A stretch of DNA of 64,000 bases from Neisseria sp. (GCA_030538415.1 JAUNTY010000008.1:1-64000); one strand, 5' to 3'. Shown: positions 37,056 through 47,120, numbered from the stretch's first letter. Translations and numbers: made by a program. Notes: generated by a model from the letters alone, not told the origin.

Positions 37056-37898
37056 ATGAACGCCCCCACCCTGATTTCCCGCAACAAAATGTTCAACGGC
37101 CACCACGAGCGCTACAAGCATCATTCGGCCAGCACCGGCACCGAAATGACCTTCGCCATCTACCTGCCGCCGCAAGCGCTCAAAGGTTATAAAGTGCCGG
37201 TGCTGTATTGGCTCTCCGGCCTCACCTGCAACGATGAAAATTTCTCCACCAAGGCCGGGGCGCAACGCTTCGCCGCGGCTTGGAACATCGCGCTGGTGAT
37301 GCCCGACACCTCGCCGAGCGGCGACAACGTCGCCGATGCCGACGGCTATGATTTGGGCCAAGGCGCGGGCTTTTACGTCAACGCCACAGAAGCGCCGTGG
37401 GCGGCGCATTACCAAATGTATGATTACGTGGCGCACGAATTGCCCGCACTGATTGAAGCCCATTTTCCCGTTACCGATGAGCGCAGTATCTGCGGCCACA
37501 GCATGGGCGGCCACGGCGCGCTGCAAATCGCCCTGAAAAATCCCGGCCGCTATGCCGCCGTGTCTGCCTTCGCCCCGATTGTGAACCCCTGCGAAACGCC
37601 GTGGGGGCAAAAGGCTTTTGCCACCTATCTGGGCAGCGACAAAACCACCTGGGCAGCATACGACAGCACCGTGCTGGTTCAGACGGCCTCACACAAACTG
37701 CCGATTCTGATTGACCAGGGCGACGCCGATGATTTCTACCCCAAAGAGCTGCAACCGGAAAAATTTCTCGCTGCCGCCCGCGGCAACGGCTTCAACGTGC
37801 AATACCACCTGCGCCCCGGCTACGACCACAGCTATTATTTTATCGCCAGCTTTATCGAAAGCCACATCGAATTCCATGCCGACGCGCTGGGTTTGTGA
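37056..37898 (+). CDS. estD: S-formylglutathione hydrolase
   Basis: It hydrolyses S-formylglutathione to formate and glutathione, the step after AdhC. The 280-residue alpha/beta hydrolase has nucleophile CGHSMGGHGAL, the family motif WLSGLTCNDENF near residue 53, Asp in DQGDADDFY and His in YDHSYYFIASFI. ATG 37056 follows GAAAGG. The same strand and similar pathway as adhC make the assignment firm; meningococcal EstD is needed for nitrosoglutathione handling. Confidence 0.94.
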   Translation: MNAPTLISRNKMFNGHHERYKHHSASTGTEMTFAIYLPPQALKGYKVPVLYWLSGLTCNDENFSTKAGAQRFAAAWNIALVMPDTSPSGDNVADADGYDLGQGAGFYVNATEAPWAAHYQMYDYVAHELPALIEAHFPVTDERSICGHSMGGHGALQIALKNPGRYAAVSAFAPIVNPCETPWGQKAFATYLGSDKTTWAAYDSTVLVQTASHKLPILIDQGDADDFYPKELQPEKFLAAARGNGFNVQYHLRPGYDHSYYFIASFIESHIEFHADALGL

Positions 37899-37960
37899 CA
37901 GTAATTTACAAATAAACGAGCAGCCGTAGCACTCGTTTTACTTATGCTACGGCTGCTGCA

Positions 37961-38013
37961 TAGTGTCACTTCCTGTACTGTCTGCGGCTCGCCTCCTTGT
38001 ATCAAATGTTAAG
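37961..38013. repeat. Truncated Correia-type repeat at the edge of the restriction cluster
   Basis: Only the right half survives: CCTGTACTGTCTGCGGCTCG followed by CCTTGTATCAAATGTTAAGG. The outer end is lost. It lies between estD and the SNF2 helicase gene. Confidence 0.7.
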
Positions 38014-38068
38014 GTCAACCATGATAAGGACAAGTTTGCGAAAGCCCAAATTATTTTTTATCATGGCA

Positions 38069-40879
38069 TTACATCACCTGCCAGCGAATCAACAGCAGAC
38101 ATTCAGCGCTGGTTTGCTGATCCATCCGCCGGCGGATTTCTTCCATCAGCCTACTGCGCTCTTCGGCAATCTCGTCTTCGCGTGCCTCCAATATGTGGCG
38201 CAACTTGCGGATTTTCAGGCGCAAGGCTTCTAACTTGTCGTTGGATCCGAGCAAATCGGCGCTGTCGGTCAGACTGCTGTTGCGTCTCCTTTCTTGCCTT
38301 TCCTCTTTTTTGGCTTCGTCTATTTCACGCTCCAAATCGCGGACTTGGTCGTCTGCCCAGCGGTTTAGCCGCTGACTGGCTTCCACCATCTGCATATCAC
38401 TGATGCCTTTTTGCCTTTGGGTTTCATTGGTGATATTGCTTTGCGCACCTTTTGCCAAAGCAGCAGGTTCAGCGGGTAAATCTTCATCTTTCAGACGGCC
38501 TGAAAGGGCAAACAAATGGCGGCAGAAATCGCTGTCCAATACATTGCCCGCATCATCCAAAGCAGTAAACACCAACGACTCTACCGTAATGGCGCTGCTT
38601 TGGGCGGTGAGTTTGTCCAACCTGAGCCAGCCGCTTTGCCCTTGATGTGCGGCCATATCGCTGATTTTGTCGGCGTGGTTTTCATAATCAAATACAATTG
38701 TCGCAGCGGGCACGGGCAGATTAGAGGCCGTCTGAATACACCATTCGCCCAAATCGGTATGCGGGCGAAACGGCAGATCCTGTTTGTCGGCATTGATGCG
38801 GTAAAAACCCGGCGAAACGGCGGGCAGCGGCGGCGTATGCAGGAAAAACCGATGTTGCGCGGAGTCGAATTGGTCGGCATGGGGCTGCAACACATACGCC
38901 GTCAAGCGCCAAAACCAGCGCCCGGCTTCGTCCAGCCGTTGCCGCGTTTCGACTTGGCGCATACTGAGCCGCTCGCGTACATCACTATCAAAAAACTGCT
39001 CGATGGTTTGTGCTGTTCTTTCCATGCGTTCGGCAATGGCGGCTTCCATTTCGGTTTGCAGTTGGTCAAACGCGGCTTTGATTTCATCAGGCGTGCGGCA
39101 GGTTTCATAAATCGCGGCCACGCGTTTTTCAAAATCCAGATCCGCATTTTCCACCCGACCGATGATGTCGTTGGAAGCACCAAACAAACCGTTGAATAAT
39201 TGGAATTTTTCGGTGAGCAATTCCAGCACGCGTTTGTCAGCTTCGTTGCGGTTGTTCAAAAAATTCATCACCACCACATCATGCTTCTGCCCGTAGCGGT
39301 GGCAACGGCCGATGCGCTGCTCCACTCGCTGCGGATTCCACGGCAAATCATAATTAATCAGCAATGAACAAAATTGCAGATTCACCCCCTCTGCGGCGGC
39401 TTCGGTAGCAATCATGATTTGCGCCTGATGTTTGAAACAATCAATCAGCGCGGCCCGTTTGTCGGCGGAAACCGCGCCGGTGATGCGGCTTCGGTTTTCC
39501 GGATCGGCCAGCCAGTTGCGGTAAATGCCATTGGCTGCTGTATGGCTATTATTACCGTTAAATAACACAACTTGGCCGCGATAGCCGTTTTCCTGCAAAA
39601 AATCATCCAGATGCTTTTGGGTGCGGGTCGATTCGGTGAAGATAATCGCTTTTTGCGCCGCGCCGAGTTTGGCCATGTTTTCAAAGCCGGTATTCAAGGC
39701 TTCGAGCAGGGCTTGCGCCTTGCTGTCGCTGCCGAGACAAAGCTGTTTGGCTTGTTCAACATAGGCTTCGAGCAGTCGGACTTCTTCGTTCAGGCGGGCA
39801 TGGTTGATGCTTTCAGACGGCCTTTCAGATTCTGCATTTTCTTCCCAATCGTCTTCGCTATCGTACACATCTTCGCCGAAAAACAACTCCGACAGCGTGC
39901 TTTCTGCCTGCCCTTCCTGCAATTGGTGCAGGCGCTTGAGCATGGTTTCGAGTGTGCCGAGTATCGCGTGCGGACTGGAAGCCAGCAGTTTGCGCAAAAT
40001 CAGGCCGGTCAGATGACGCTGGCGGCGCGGCAAAGCATAAGAATCTTCGCGTTGCAGCAGCGCGGAAATATTCTGATACAGCGCATATTCTTCATCGGTG
40101 GGGGTAAACTGCTGCGTGAGCGCGTGGCGTTGGGTATAAGACACATATTCCGCCACATCGCGGCGCAAAGTGCGCTGCACAAAGGTTTTCAGACGGCCTT
40201 GCAGCTCTTCGGTATTGCTTTGATGGATAAAATCGCGGCGGAATTGCTTGTCGCTGCCGAAAAGATACGGATCGAGAAACTGCGACAAGCCGTATAACTC
40301 CATCAGCGAATTTTGCAGCGGCGTGGCGGTAAGCAGAATTTTTTTCTTGCCTGCCAGCGCCCGCTGTAATGCCCGACCGATGCGGTTGCGCTCTTTGTGG
40401 GCATTACGCAGCTTGTGCGCCTCGTCCAATACCGCGCAATCCCAATGTTCGAGCTGCAAACACTCGGCATAGCGGGCGGCGAATTGATACGACATCACCC
40501 AAATGCCGTCTGAAACCTCCGGCCATACGCCCTCTGCAATTTGCGCGGGCAAGGCGAATTTTTCACGCAATTCCTCCTGCCACTGCTTGCGCAGCGAGGA
40601 CGGGCAAACCACCAGCAAACGCCGTTTGCGCTCCGCCCACAATTGGCACAGCACCAAACCCGCTTCAATGGTTTTGCCCAAACCCACTTCGTCTGCCAGC
40701 ATCACGCCCTCGTTGAGCGGATTTTTTAGGGCAAACAAAGCCGCTTCGATCTGGTGCGGATTCAAATCCACTTGCGCATTCATCAAGGCTTCGGTCAGAT
40801 CCTCCGCATTCCCGCTGTTGCTTTTGCAGGCGAGCGCATGGGCGAAATATTTGGCTTGGTGGGGCGTGGTGTTCAGCAT
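38069..40879 (-). CDS. SNF2/RapA-type helicase of a type III-like restriction cluster
   Basis: A 936-residue superfamily 2 ATPase. Walker A is LADEVGLGKTIEAGL near residues 61-75, DEAH is at 152-155 in VLDEAHKLRN, SAT-type motif III in LLTATPLQNS, and motif VI is QRIGRCHRYGQ near residue 535. The C-terminal third is charged and coiled-coil-like (REIDEAKKEERQERR). It resembles RapA/HepA and the SNF2 proteins of defence islands. Its start overlaps the res stop by seven bases, so it is the third gene of one operon. Several native AG-DUS lie in it. No drmABC, pglZ or brxC genes are present, so it is neither DISARM nor BREX. Confidence 0.87.
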   Translation of the reverse strand: MLNTTPHQAKYFAHALACKSNSGNAEDLTEALMNAQVDLNPHQIEAALFALKNPLNEGVMLADEVGLGKTIEAGLVLCQLWAERKRRLLVVCPSSLRKQWQEELREKFALPAQIAEGVWPEVSDGIWVMSYQFAARYAECLQLEHWDCAVLDEAHKLRNAHKERNRIGRALQRALAGKKKILLTATPLQNSLMELYGLSQFLDPYLFGSDKQFRRDFIHQSNTEELQGRLKTFVQRTLRRDVAEYVSYTQRHALTQQFTPTDEEYALYQNISALLQREDSYALPRRQRHLTGLILRKLLASSPHAILGTLETMLKRLHQLQEGQAESTLSELFFGEDVYDSEDDWEENAESERPSESINHARLNEEVRLLEAYVEQAKQLCLGSDSKAQALLEALNTGFENMAKLGAAQKAIIFTESTRTQKHLDDFLQENGYRGQVVLFNGNNSHTAANGIYRNWLADPENRSRITGAVSADKRAALIDCFKHQAQIMIATEAAAEGVNLQFCSLLINYDLPWNPQRVEQRIGRCHRYGQKHDVVVMNFLNNRNEADKRVLELLTEKFQLFNGLFGASNDIIGRVENADLDFEKRVAAIYETCRTPDEIKAAFDQLQTEMEAAIAERMERTAQTIEQFFDSDVRERLSMRQVETRQRLDEAGRWFWRLTAYVLQPHADQFDSAQHRFFLHTPPLPAVSPGFYRINADKQDLPFRPHTDLGEWCIQTASNLPVPAATIVFDYENHADKISDMAAHQGQSGWLRLDKLTAQSSAITVESLVFTALDDAGNVLDSDFCRHLFALSGRLKDEDLPAEPAALAKGAQSNITNETQRQKGISDMQMVEASQRLNRWADDQVRDLEREIDEAKKEERQERRRNSSLTDSADLLGSNDKLEALRLKIRKLRHILEAREDEIAEERSRLMEEIRRRMDQQTSAECLLLIRWQVM

Positions 40880-43800
40880 GGCGCATCCTCCAGGATTTTG
40901 GCGAACAGGGTTGGCAGGTAATCGGGCATTTCCATAAACAGCACATTTTTTTCAGGCAGCCGCGCTTTTTCCTCATCCGATATGTTCAGCAGCTGGTTTT
41001 GGCGCGTGTAGGCCAGAATAAAGCCCGACAAATGCAAATCCTCGTCTGCCAATTTTTCTTCCAGCCGTTTCACTTCCTGATGCAAGCCGAATTTGGCTTC
41101 GTCCAAGTCCATCTGGCGTATGCCTTTCGGGTCGATAAACGACAGCCACTGCCTGCCCGTTTCGGGGCAAACCAGCCACAATAAAAAATCGGGATAAAAA
41201 TTGCCTGCCAGCGCAAAACCCAAACCTGTTTTTGGCGGATTGCGCAACAGATACAATTCCTTATTGCCTATCCATGCTTTCAGGCTGCCTGAATCTGCCG
41301 CTCCCTGCAAATCCTGCACAAAGCGGTATTCGCTTTCTTCTTGCAATACCAATGGTTTCAATTTAACGGGCGCATCTTTTTCTATCCGCATCAGCGGGTA
41401 AAACAGGTGCGGTGAAAAGCAAATGGCCTGAATCTGCCCGTCAAAACTCTGCCAGCCCAAATCCGTTTTCAGGCTGCCTGAACCAATTTTCTCCACCAAT
41501 TGCCTGAGCTGACCTTCGTAATTTTTGCCCGCATTGTCGTTCGCCATTTCCAAAGAATAGGCTACCTGAAACGCCGCGTCTTTTTCCGACACTTCCACCG
41601 TCTCGCAATGCTCGGCCTCATACGCGCTTTTCAAGCTGCGGTAGAAGCGTTCGGTGTAACCCAAGAGCAAATCAATCAGCAGATTCTGCTGCTTCAAAAC
41701 ATCAGCGAACGAATGCAATACCATCTCCGAATGCGGAATCAACAGCGTATACCAGCCTGTTCGCCCCTCAACGAATTCACGCAGCTTCCCCTTGTCGGTT
41801 TGCAGGTTAAACCAGCTTTGGCGGCTTTTATGCTGCTGCACCGTCAAATAAATTTTGTCCCAGTCAAAATAGGCAAAACATTGCGGATTAAGCCTATGCT
41901 TTTCTTTTTGCAAGATGTTTTTTACGGAAATGCTTTTATCGCTGGACAAGGCCTGCAGGCGCGGATAGCGGTCGAGGGTAAAATGCGGCGGTTTGATTTT
42001 GCCTTCCCATTCGTCTGGCACTTCATACAAAGCCACCTGCAGTTGCCGCTTGAAGCCCATTTTTTGATTATCTCTAAATCCCTCTTTCAGCCGCAGGGTT
42101 TTGAGCTTGATTTGCTCGGGCAGATTAGGCAGCGCAGGGAAAGAAACCGTCAGCATTTCCTCGGTATCCACGCCTTCGTCTTGCAGGTATTGTTTGAACT
42201 CATCCATATAATCGGCACTGATGCCGAATACATTCAGCGTTTCCAGCTTGTCCAGATTTTTGGGCGCACGATCATTCGGCGTGCTGCGTTTGAGCGACAT
42301 ATTCCGCCCTTTCAGCCGCACACCGCGGCCGAACATCTGGATAATCTGGCTGCCCTCCGATTTGCCCACATTCATCAAGCCCATCGTCGATACCCGCCAA
42401 CTCGACCAGCCCTCAGTGAACTTTTTTGCCCCAATCAAAAGATTCAGCGTACTGTCTTGCCGATTGATGCCGCCAAACAAACCCTGTCTGAAATCATCGT
42501 CCAGACATTCTATCAACGCATCATTTTGTGCCGTCTTAAAAAAATCCGCCGCATTACCGATATTAATCACGCCAAAGGGTGCATGATTGCCCAAGCTCAA
42601 GGCAAGCTCGCCGTCACTCCGCTTCAACTGCGTCAGCCGTAGCCGCTGCCAGTCAGCAGCCCCGAAAACCAGCCGTAAAATATCCGCATACAAATCCGCC
42701 GCCCGGCCGGAAAACCGCTCTTGCAACGGCAAAAAGCGGTATTGGAAAATATGCCGTCCGCCGCTATCGGTCATTTGCGCCCGGTCGCAGACAAAATCAT
42801 CCAGCCAAACCAGCACCGTCTCGCGCTGGTTCAAAAAATAGGCCAAATGATGCAGGATATTTTGAATATCCGATTTTTCGGCGGCTTGGTCAGCGGTATC
42901 CTTGCCTTTGCCCGCTTTCGCATTCACCGTATGCCCCACAAATACCCACAACGGCTTTTCGATATTCCAGTCGTGCCAGCCGCTGCCGGCACGCTCAAAC
43001 AGATAAAGCTGTTGGTAAAAGCTAAGCAGACAGGCGGTAAAATATTTGTGCGAGGTGCTTTTTTCGCCTTTTGGCAGGTTTAAAATCAGGCTTTCCTTGC
43101 CATAGCCGTCGCCATGGAAATATTTATACGAATAATCAAACAGAATACTTTTCGCATAAGTTTCAAACACCGTTTTCTGATTTTTGCCCTTGCCGCTGCC
43201 TGCGGCCTGACCGAAGGTTGCCGAATATTCAAATGAAAAACCGCCTTTCGCCAGCGTTTGCCGGTGTTTCAACCACACATCGCCCGACGAGCCGCGATGT
43301 CCCTCGTCCACCAAAATCAGGTTGTTGCCCTCGAAAGCAGACACCGCCACCGTTTTATCGCCGTCTTGTTCGCCCAAGCGGGTGATCTCAATAATCTGCA
43401 CCGCATCGGCAAACAAACCGCCGCTATTTTTGTCAAACAGCTGTGCATCAATCCCCGACAAGGTAAAGTCCGCCTTATGCTGCTTGCTCAAGCCCTCATT
43501 CGGCGTCAGCAAAATAATATTGTCAGGGCGTGCATTGGTGCCGTCTGAAAAATAATGCAAGTATTGCAGGATATTCACATGCATCAACAGCGTTTTGCCG
43601 CTGCCGGTGGCGTTCCAAAACGCGATTTTCGACAAATCGTCCAGCGTATAATCCGCCGTATCCGCCAGCGGCGTTTTCGGCTGGCGCATCGTTGCCAATT
43701 GCGTATTCAATGCCGTTTGCAGTGCCGATTTGCCATTGAAATAACGGTCGAGATAAATTTCCGTAAACAACAGCGACAGATATTGAAAATATTTCATCTC

Positions 43801-44070
43801 AATATCCGAACCGCGTTTTTCGGTAATCTGCCACCAATGACGCACGATATTCAAATCATAACGACGCAAATCATCGGCAGGTACAACATCACTATGAAAC
43901 AACCGCGCCGTCAACTCGTGGAAAAACTTCGTCTGTCCGTCGTCGGCCATACCGATGTTGTCATCCGAATGCAGGCGGTCGCGCAAGGCGGACAAATCTT
44001 TTTGGTGAAACAAGCCCAGCAAATAGCGGTTTAACACCAAAAAATCGTGAAAAGTAGGTTTTGCCGCCAT
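40873..44070 (-). CDS. Type III-like restriction enzyme, Res helicase-nuclease
   Basis: A 1065-residue helicase-nuclease expected to cut unmodified DNA after translocation. It has Walker A in FWNATGSGKTLLMH (residues 151-164), a DEGH-type motif II in LILVDEGHRG, and motif VI in MFGRGVRLKG. Near the C-terminus, FYPDFLLWL (about residue 960) and FIDPKG (about 983) supply a PD-(D/E)xK nuclease. ATG 44070 lies one base after the methyltransferase stop behind GAGGGGG. The gene contains uptake sequences of foreign dialects (see 41282-41570), unlike its neighbours. Related to type III Res but in a three-gene set with a SNF2 helicase. Confidence 0.88.
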   Translation of the reverse strand: MAAKPTFHDFLVLNRYLLGLFHQKDLSALRDRLHSDDNIGMADDGQTKFFHELTARLFHSDVVPADDLRRYDLNIVRHWWQITEKRGSDIEMKYFQYLSLLFTEIYLDRYFNGKSALQTALNTQLATMRQPKTPLADTADYTLDDLSKIAFWNATGSGKTLLMHVNILQYLHYFSDGTNARPDNIILLTPNEGLSKQHKADFTLSGIDAQLFDKNSGGLFADAVQIIEITRLGEQDGDKTVAVSAFEGNNLILVDEGHRGSSGDVWLKHRQTLAKGGFSFEYSATFGQAAGSGKGKNQKTVFETYAKSILFDYSYKYFHGDGYGKESLILNLPKGEKSTSHKYFTACLLSFYQQLYLFERAGSGWHDWNIEKPLWVFVGHTVNAKAGKGKDTADQAAEKSDIQNILHHLAYFLNQRETVLVWLDDFVCDRAQMTDSGGRHIFQYRFLPLQERFSGRAADLYADILRLVFGAADWQRLRLTQLKRSDGELALSLGNHAPFGVINIGNAADFFKTAQNDALIECLDDDFRQGLFGGINRQDSTLNLLIGAKKFTEGWSSWRVSTMGLMNVGKSEGSQIIQMFGRGVRLKGRNMSLKRSTPNDRAPKNLDKLETLNVFGISADYMDEFKQYLQDEGVDTEEMLTVSFPALPNLPEQIKLKTLRLKEGFRDNQKMGFKRQLQVALYEVPDEWEGKIKPPHFTLDRYPRLQALSSDKSISVKNILQKEKHRLNPQCFAYFDWDKIYLTVQQHKSRQSWFNLQTDKGKLREFVEGRTGWYTLLIPHSEMVLHSFADVLKQQNLLIDLLLGYTERFYRSLKSAYEAEHCETVEVSEKDAAFQVAYSLEMANDNAGKNYEGQLRQLVEKIGSGSLKTDLGWQSFDGQIQAICFSPHLFYPLMRIEKDAPVKLKPLVLQEESEYRFVQDLQGAADSGSLKAWIGNKELYLLRNPPKTGLGFALAGNFYPDFLLWLVCPETGRQWLSFIDPKGIRQMDLDEAKFGLHQEVKRLEEKLADEDLHLSGFILAYTRQNQLLNISDEEKARLPEKNVLFMEMPDYLPTLFAKILEDAPC
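41282..41570. other. Foreign-dialect DNA uptake sequences inside res
   Basis: AGGCTGCCTGAA occurs at 41282-41293 and 41471-41482 (the Simonsiella-type AG-simDUS), and AGGCTACCTGAA at 41559-41570 (the Eikenella-type AG-eikDUS). All three are exact 12-mers. The rest of the window uses AGGCCGTCTGAA. A one-off variant TGGCTGCCTGAA is at 46361-46372 in the methyltransferase gene. Confidence 0.85.
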
Positions 44071-44071
44071 C

Positions 44072-46988
44072 TCACGCCCCCTCAAACATCAGCCGCAAAA
44101 ATTCCGCCTCGATCGGCAGGATTTTCAGGCTGCGGTTTTCGCTGCCGTCGTCGCTTTGCCAGGCCGTCGGCAAAGTGTGGTCGCCGTTGACATACACCGC
44201 CGCAAATTCCGAATCTTGCGGATTCACCCGCTTTTTCGCCAGCAATTCGGGCAAGCTGTCGTAATCCCAACGACCGCAATCGCGCCACACCAGCAACACG
44301 CGTTCGTTTTTCAGACGGCCTTCAACCAACACATAGCCGTCTGAAAAACGCTTGTCTTCCACCGCCTCCACCCGCAAGCCGAGCAGGTAATTGAAGGTTT
44401 CCACCAAATCCACGGCGGTTTCCCGATACGCCCCGGCGGAATCGGCGGCGATGTTCATGCGGTAATCAAAGGGTTTGGCAAAATGCGAAGTATTGAGCAG
44501 CGAATCGCGGCTCTCGACATCGAGCATATAATGCAACAGGTAATCGTTTTGCACGCCCGCATTGAGACCGTCTGAAAACAAACCTTCGGGGCGGCTTAAT
44601 TGCAGATTGTTCAGCGTGTCTTCGTAGCTTTCGAGTTTTAAGACTTTAACGAAACCACCGCCTTGATAATTAATTGATTTAGAAATACCAGTTTGTAACC
44701 CATAAAGTGTTTTTTGAATTCTAGTTAGCAATACACTATCAAAATACTCACCTTGTTCAATACCAATCCATTTGCGTTTTAATTTTTGAGCAACATTCAC
44801 AGTTGTTCCGCTACCTGAAAAATAGTCTAAAACCAAATCATTAGGCTTGGTTGTCATCTCAATAACGCGTTTTAAAAGTTTTTCTGGCTTTTTACCATTG
44901 TCAAAAGAAACTCCTCCCTCTGATTTACTAGCTTGTCCAATGTCGTCCCAAATATCTGAACCTAAGACACCAAAATAATTTTTGCCGCCTTCTTGAATAA
45001 CACGCTCAGCCAAGCCAACACATACGCCTCCGTCATAAAGTAATTTGCTTACTCCAAATTGGTCAGTAAATATTTCCACACTTCCACTAACCTTACTTTT
45101 TTCAAGCATAGCTTTCATCCCTTCGCCAGCCTTACTGTTATTTTTTTCAATGGAATAAATATGCTCTGAATTCTTTAATGCGTATTTCTCTAATTCATCA
45201 TCTCCAAAATTTTTATCTTTTTTTAAGTTGGAAACGTGCCATGTTCCATTTTCATTTTGGTAAATCTCCCAACAATAATTGCTATTGTAAGCATCAGGAG
45301 TGTAAAAAGAATGAAAACGAAAACTTGGATTTTTTGAATAAAAATGTACATATTCCTTAATTTTAAATAATCGCTCTCCACGCTTCACATTAATCGCATT
45401 GACTCCACTTTTACTTGATGTAATGACAGAAATAGTTTCTCTGTGATTTTCTTCCCCAAAAACTGAAACCATTAATTTATTTAAATTAGTATTTTCCAAA
45501 TCGCTAATTTGACAAAAAAATGCGGAATCTTTGGTCATTAAAGGGTAAGCAGAATGAACACGGTCATTCATCAATGTTAGCCAAGATGAATGTTGGTAAC
45601 TGTCTTTATAAATAAACCCATCACCGCCCGTGTTATATGGCGGATCAATATAAATACATTTCACCTGCTCACGATAGCGGGCTTGCAGCAAATTCAAGGC
45701 TTGGAAATTGTCGGCATGGATAATCAGGCCGTCTGAAAGGGTGTCGAGCGAGGAATGCTCGGTAGAGAGTGCGGACAGCAGCCGCGTTTGAAAGTCGGTA
45801 GAGAATAGCGAAGTATCGACGACAAGATGCTTATAAGTATTTGATTCTACAAGGTTTACCCCCCCCCCCGCGATTTTCTAACGCGTTGAATGAAAAGAGG
45901 TTTTTCCATGCGGTGGCCTGTTTGGGGTTGGCGAAAATCTCATCGTGAAACGCAGCGGGAATGCGGTCGAGGGTGATCAGGTAATGATGGCCGACGACGA
46001 ATTTCTTTTTCAGCCACAGCTTTTTCTGGAAGTTTTCCAGTTGGGCGAGAAAGGCGATGATGTGGCGGGCAATCCGGCGCAGGGTTTGGATTTGTTTGAG
46101 GCCGTCTGAAAGGCGCTCGAAGCTGTCGGCGTGTTGGATATTGTCGAGATCCATCACTTCGCTTTTGATGTAAAAATCCAGCTCGCGATTGAGAAAACCG
46201 CCCAAGTCTTTGTGGATAAAATAATCGGCGCTGTTTTTTTGGCTGTAGTCGCTCAAATGTTTTTCGAGTACGGTGCGGTTGGGGTTTTTGTCGGTGGGCG
46301 CGCGCTCGAACAATCCCGCCCAGCGTTGCTGTACGGCGGCATCTTGTTGCACGGCGGCAATGGCTGCCTGAATGTGGGCAGGCTGTTTTTCGCCTTTGGG
46401 CAGGGTTTTGTATTCAAAATGCAGGGTCAGCTCTTCGCCGTCTGAAGATTCGGCAATCGGCGCGACGGCGGCACGGATTTCTTCGCCGTCTTCATCGTAT
46501 TCGGCTTCACGCGCTTGCGCCAAGACAAACATTCGGGTTTGGTTGTTGTCTTTCTGATTGTCTTTGGCGGTATCGGCTTGAATCAGTTTGAAAAATACCT
46601 GTTTGCCATCGGCAAGGCTGAAACGGTAGTTGCTGAAATTCTCGCCGGATTTGGTGTAATACTGATCCTTGTTGGCCCAATGCAGCAGCACTTCTTCGCC
46701 GTTGTAAGGAATGGCATAAGTGTTGCCTTTGTAGCGGCGCTGGCTGATAAAGTCGCCTGCGTCGTAATAGCGGGAGAAGAAGGTTAAGAGATGATTGTAA
46801 ACGGCGGTTTCCTGCGCTTCGTTGCCGTTTAAGGCAGCTTGAATCTGCTGCGGCAGGGTCTCGCGCAAATAGCGGTTGATGTCGTCGGCTCGGCTATTCA
46901 AGATTTTGTAAATGCCGAAATCAAGATCGGCGCGGTCGGTTTGGAAGATTTCTTCGAGTTTGCGGGTGAGGTCGGTGAGTGCGGACAT
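44072..46988 (-). CDS. Phase-variable type III-like DNA adenine methyltransferase, frameshifted (OFF)
   Basis: This gene encodes the modification subunit that methylates adenine and supplies target recognition. It is split by an 11-base poly-G tract: the N-terminal ORF (46988 to 45831) ends 13 residues into the wrong frame after NALENRGGGG. The rest (frame of 45697 to 44072) contains DPPY in IYIDPPYNTGG and the SAM-binding FSGSGTT in LDYFSGSGTTVNVAQ, the order of beta-class methylases. With 10 Gs the frames join as RGGGVNLVESNTYKHLVVD, giving about 971 residues. The region between DPPY and FSGSGTT is much more AT-rich than its flanks. Start ATG 46988 follows AGGGAAC. First gene of the operon. 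Confidence 0.88.
45859..45869 (-). repeat. Poly-G (11) phase-variation tract
   Basis: Eleven Cs on the plus strand (Gs in the coding strand) in the middle of the methyltransferase gene. At 11 the downstream frame is lost; 10 or 13 would restore it. Long homopolymers in neisserial genes slip during replication. A sequencing error cannot be excluded by eye. Confidence 0.9.
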
Positions 46989-47120
46989 GGGGTTCCCTGC
47001 GGATTTAGAGAAAAATATCTTGATTGTACCAAAATGTTAAGCAGAGTAAAGCATACGCCGACAGTCAACCGACCAATCTACATGAATACTTTTTCTATAG
47101 TTATGGCGCACCAAATATTG

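Noticed and set aside
41282..41570. Foreign DUS as chance matches
   Set aside because: Three exact 12-mers of known dialects within 290 bases is far more than random expectation, so I kept the transfer reading.
44805..44816. CGCTACCTGAA as another Eikenella-type DUS
   Set aside because: It falls on the codons of the conserved FSGSGTT motif and lacks the AG start, so it can be explained by the protein motif.
38069..46988. DISARM or BREX system
   Set aside because: SNF2 helicase and methylase occur in both, but no DUF1998, phospholipase-D, pglZ or brxC-like gene is present; Res has type III features.
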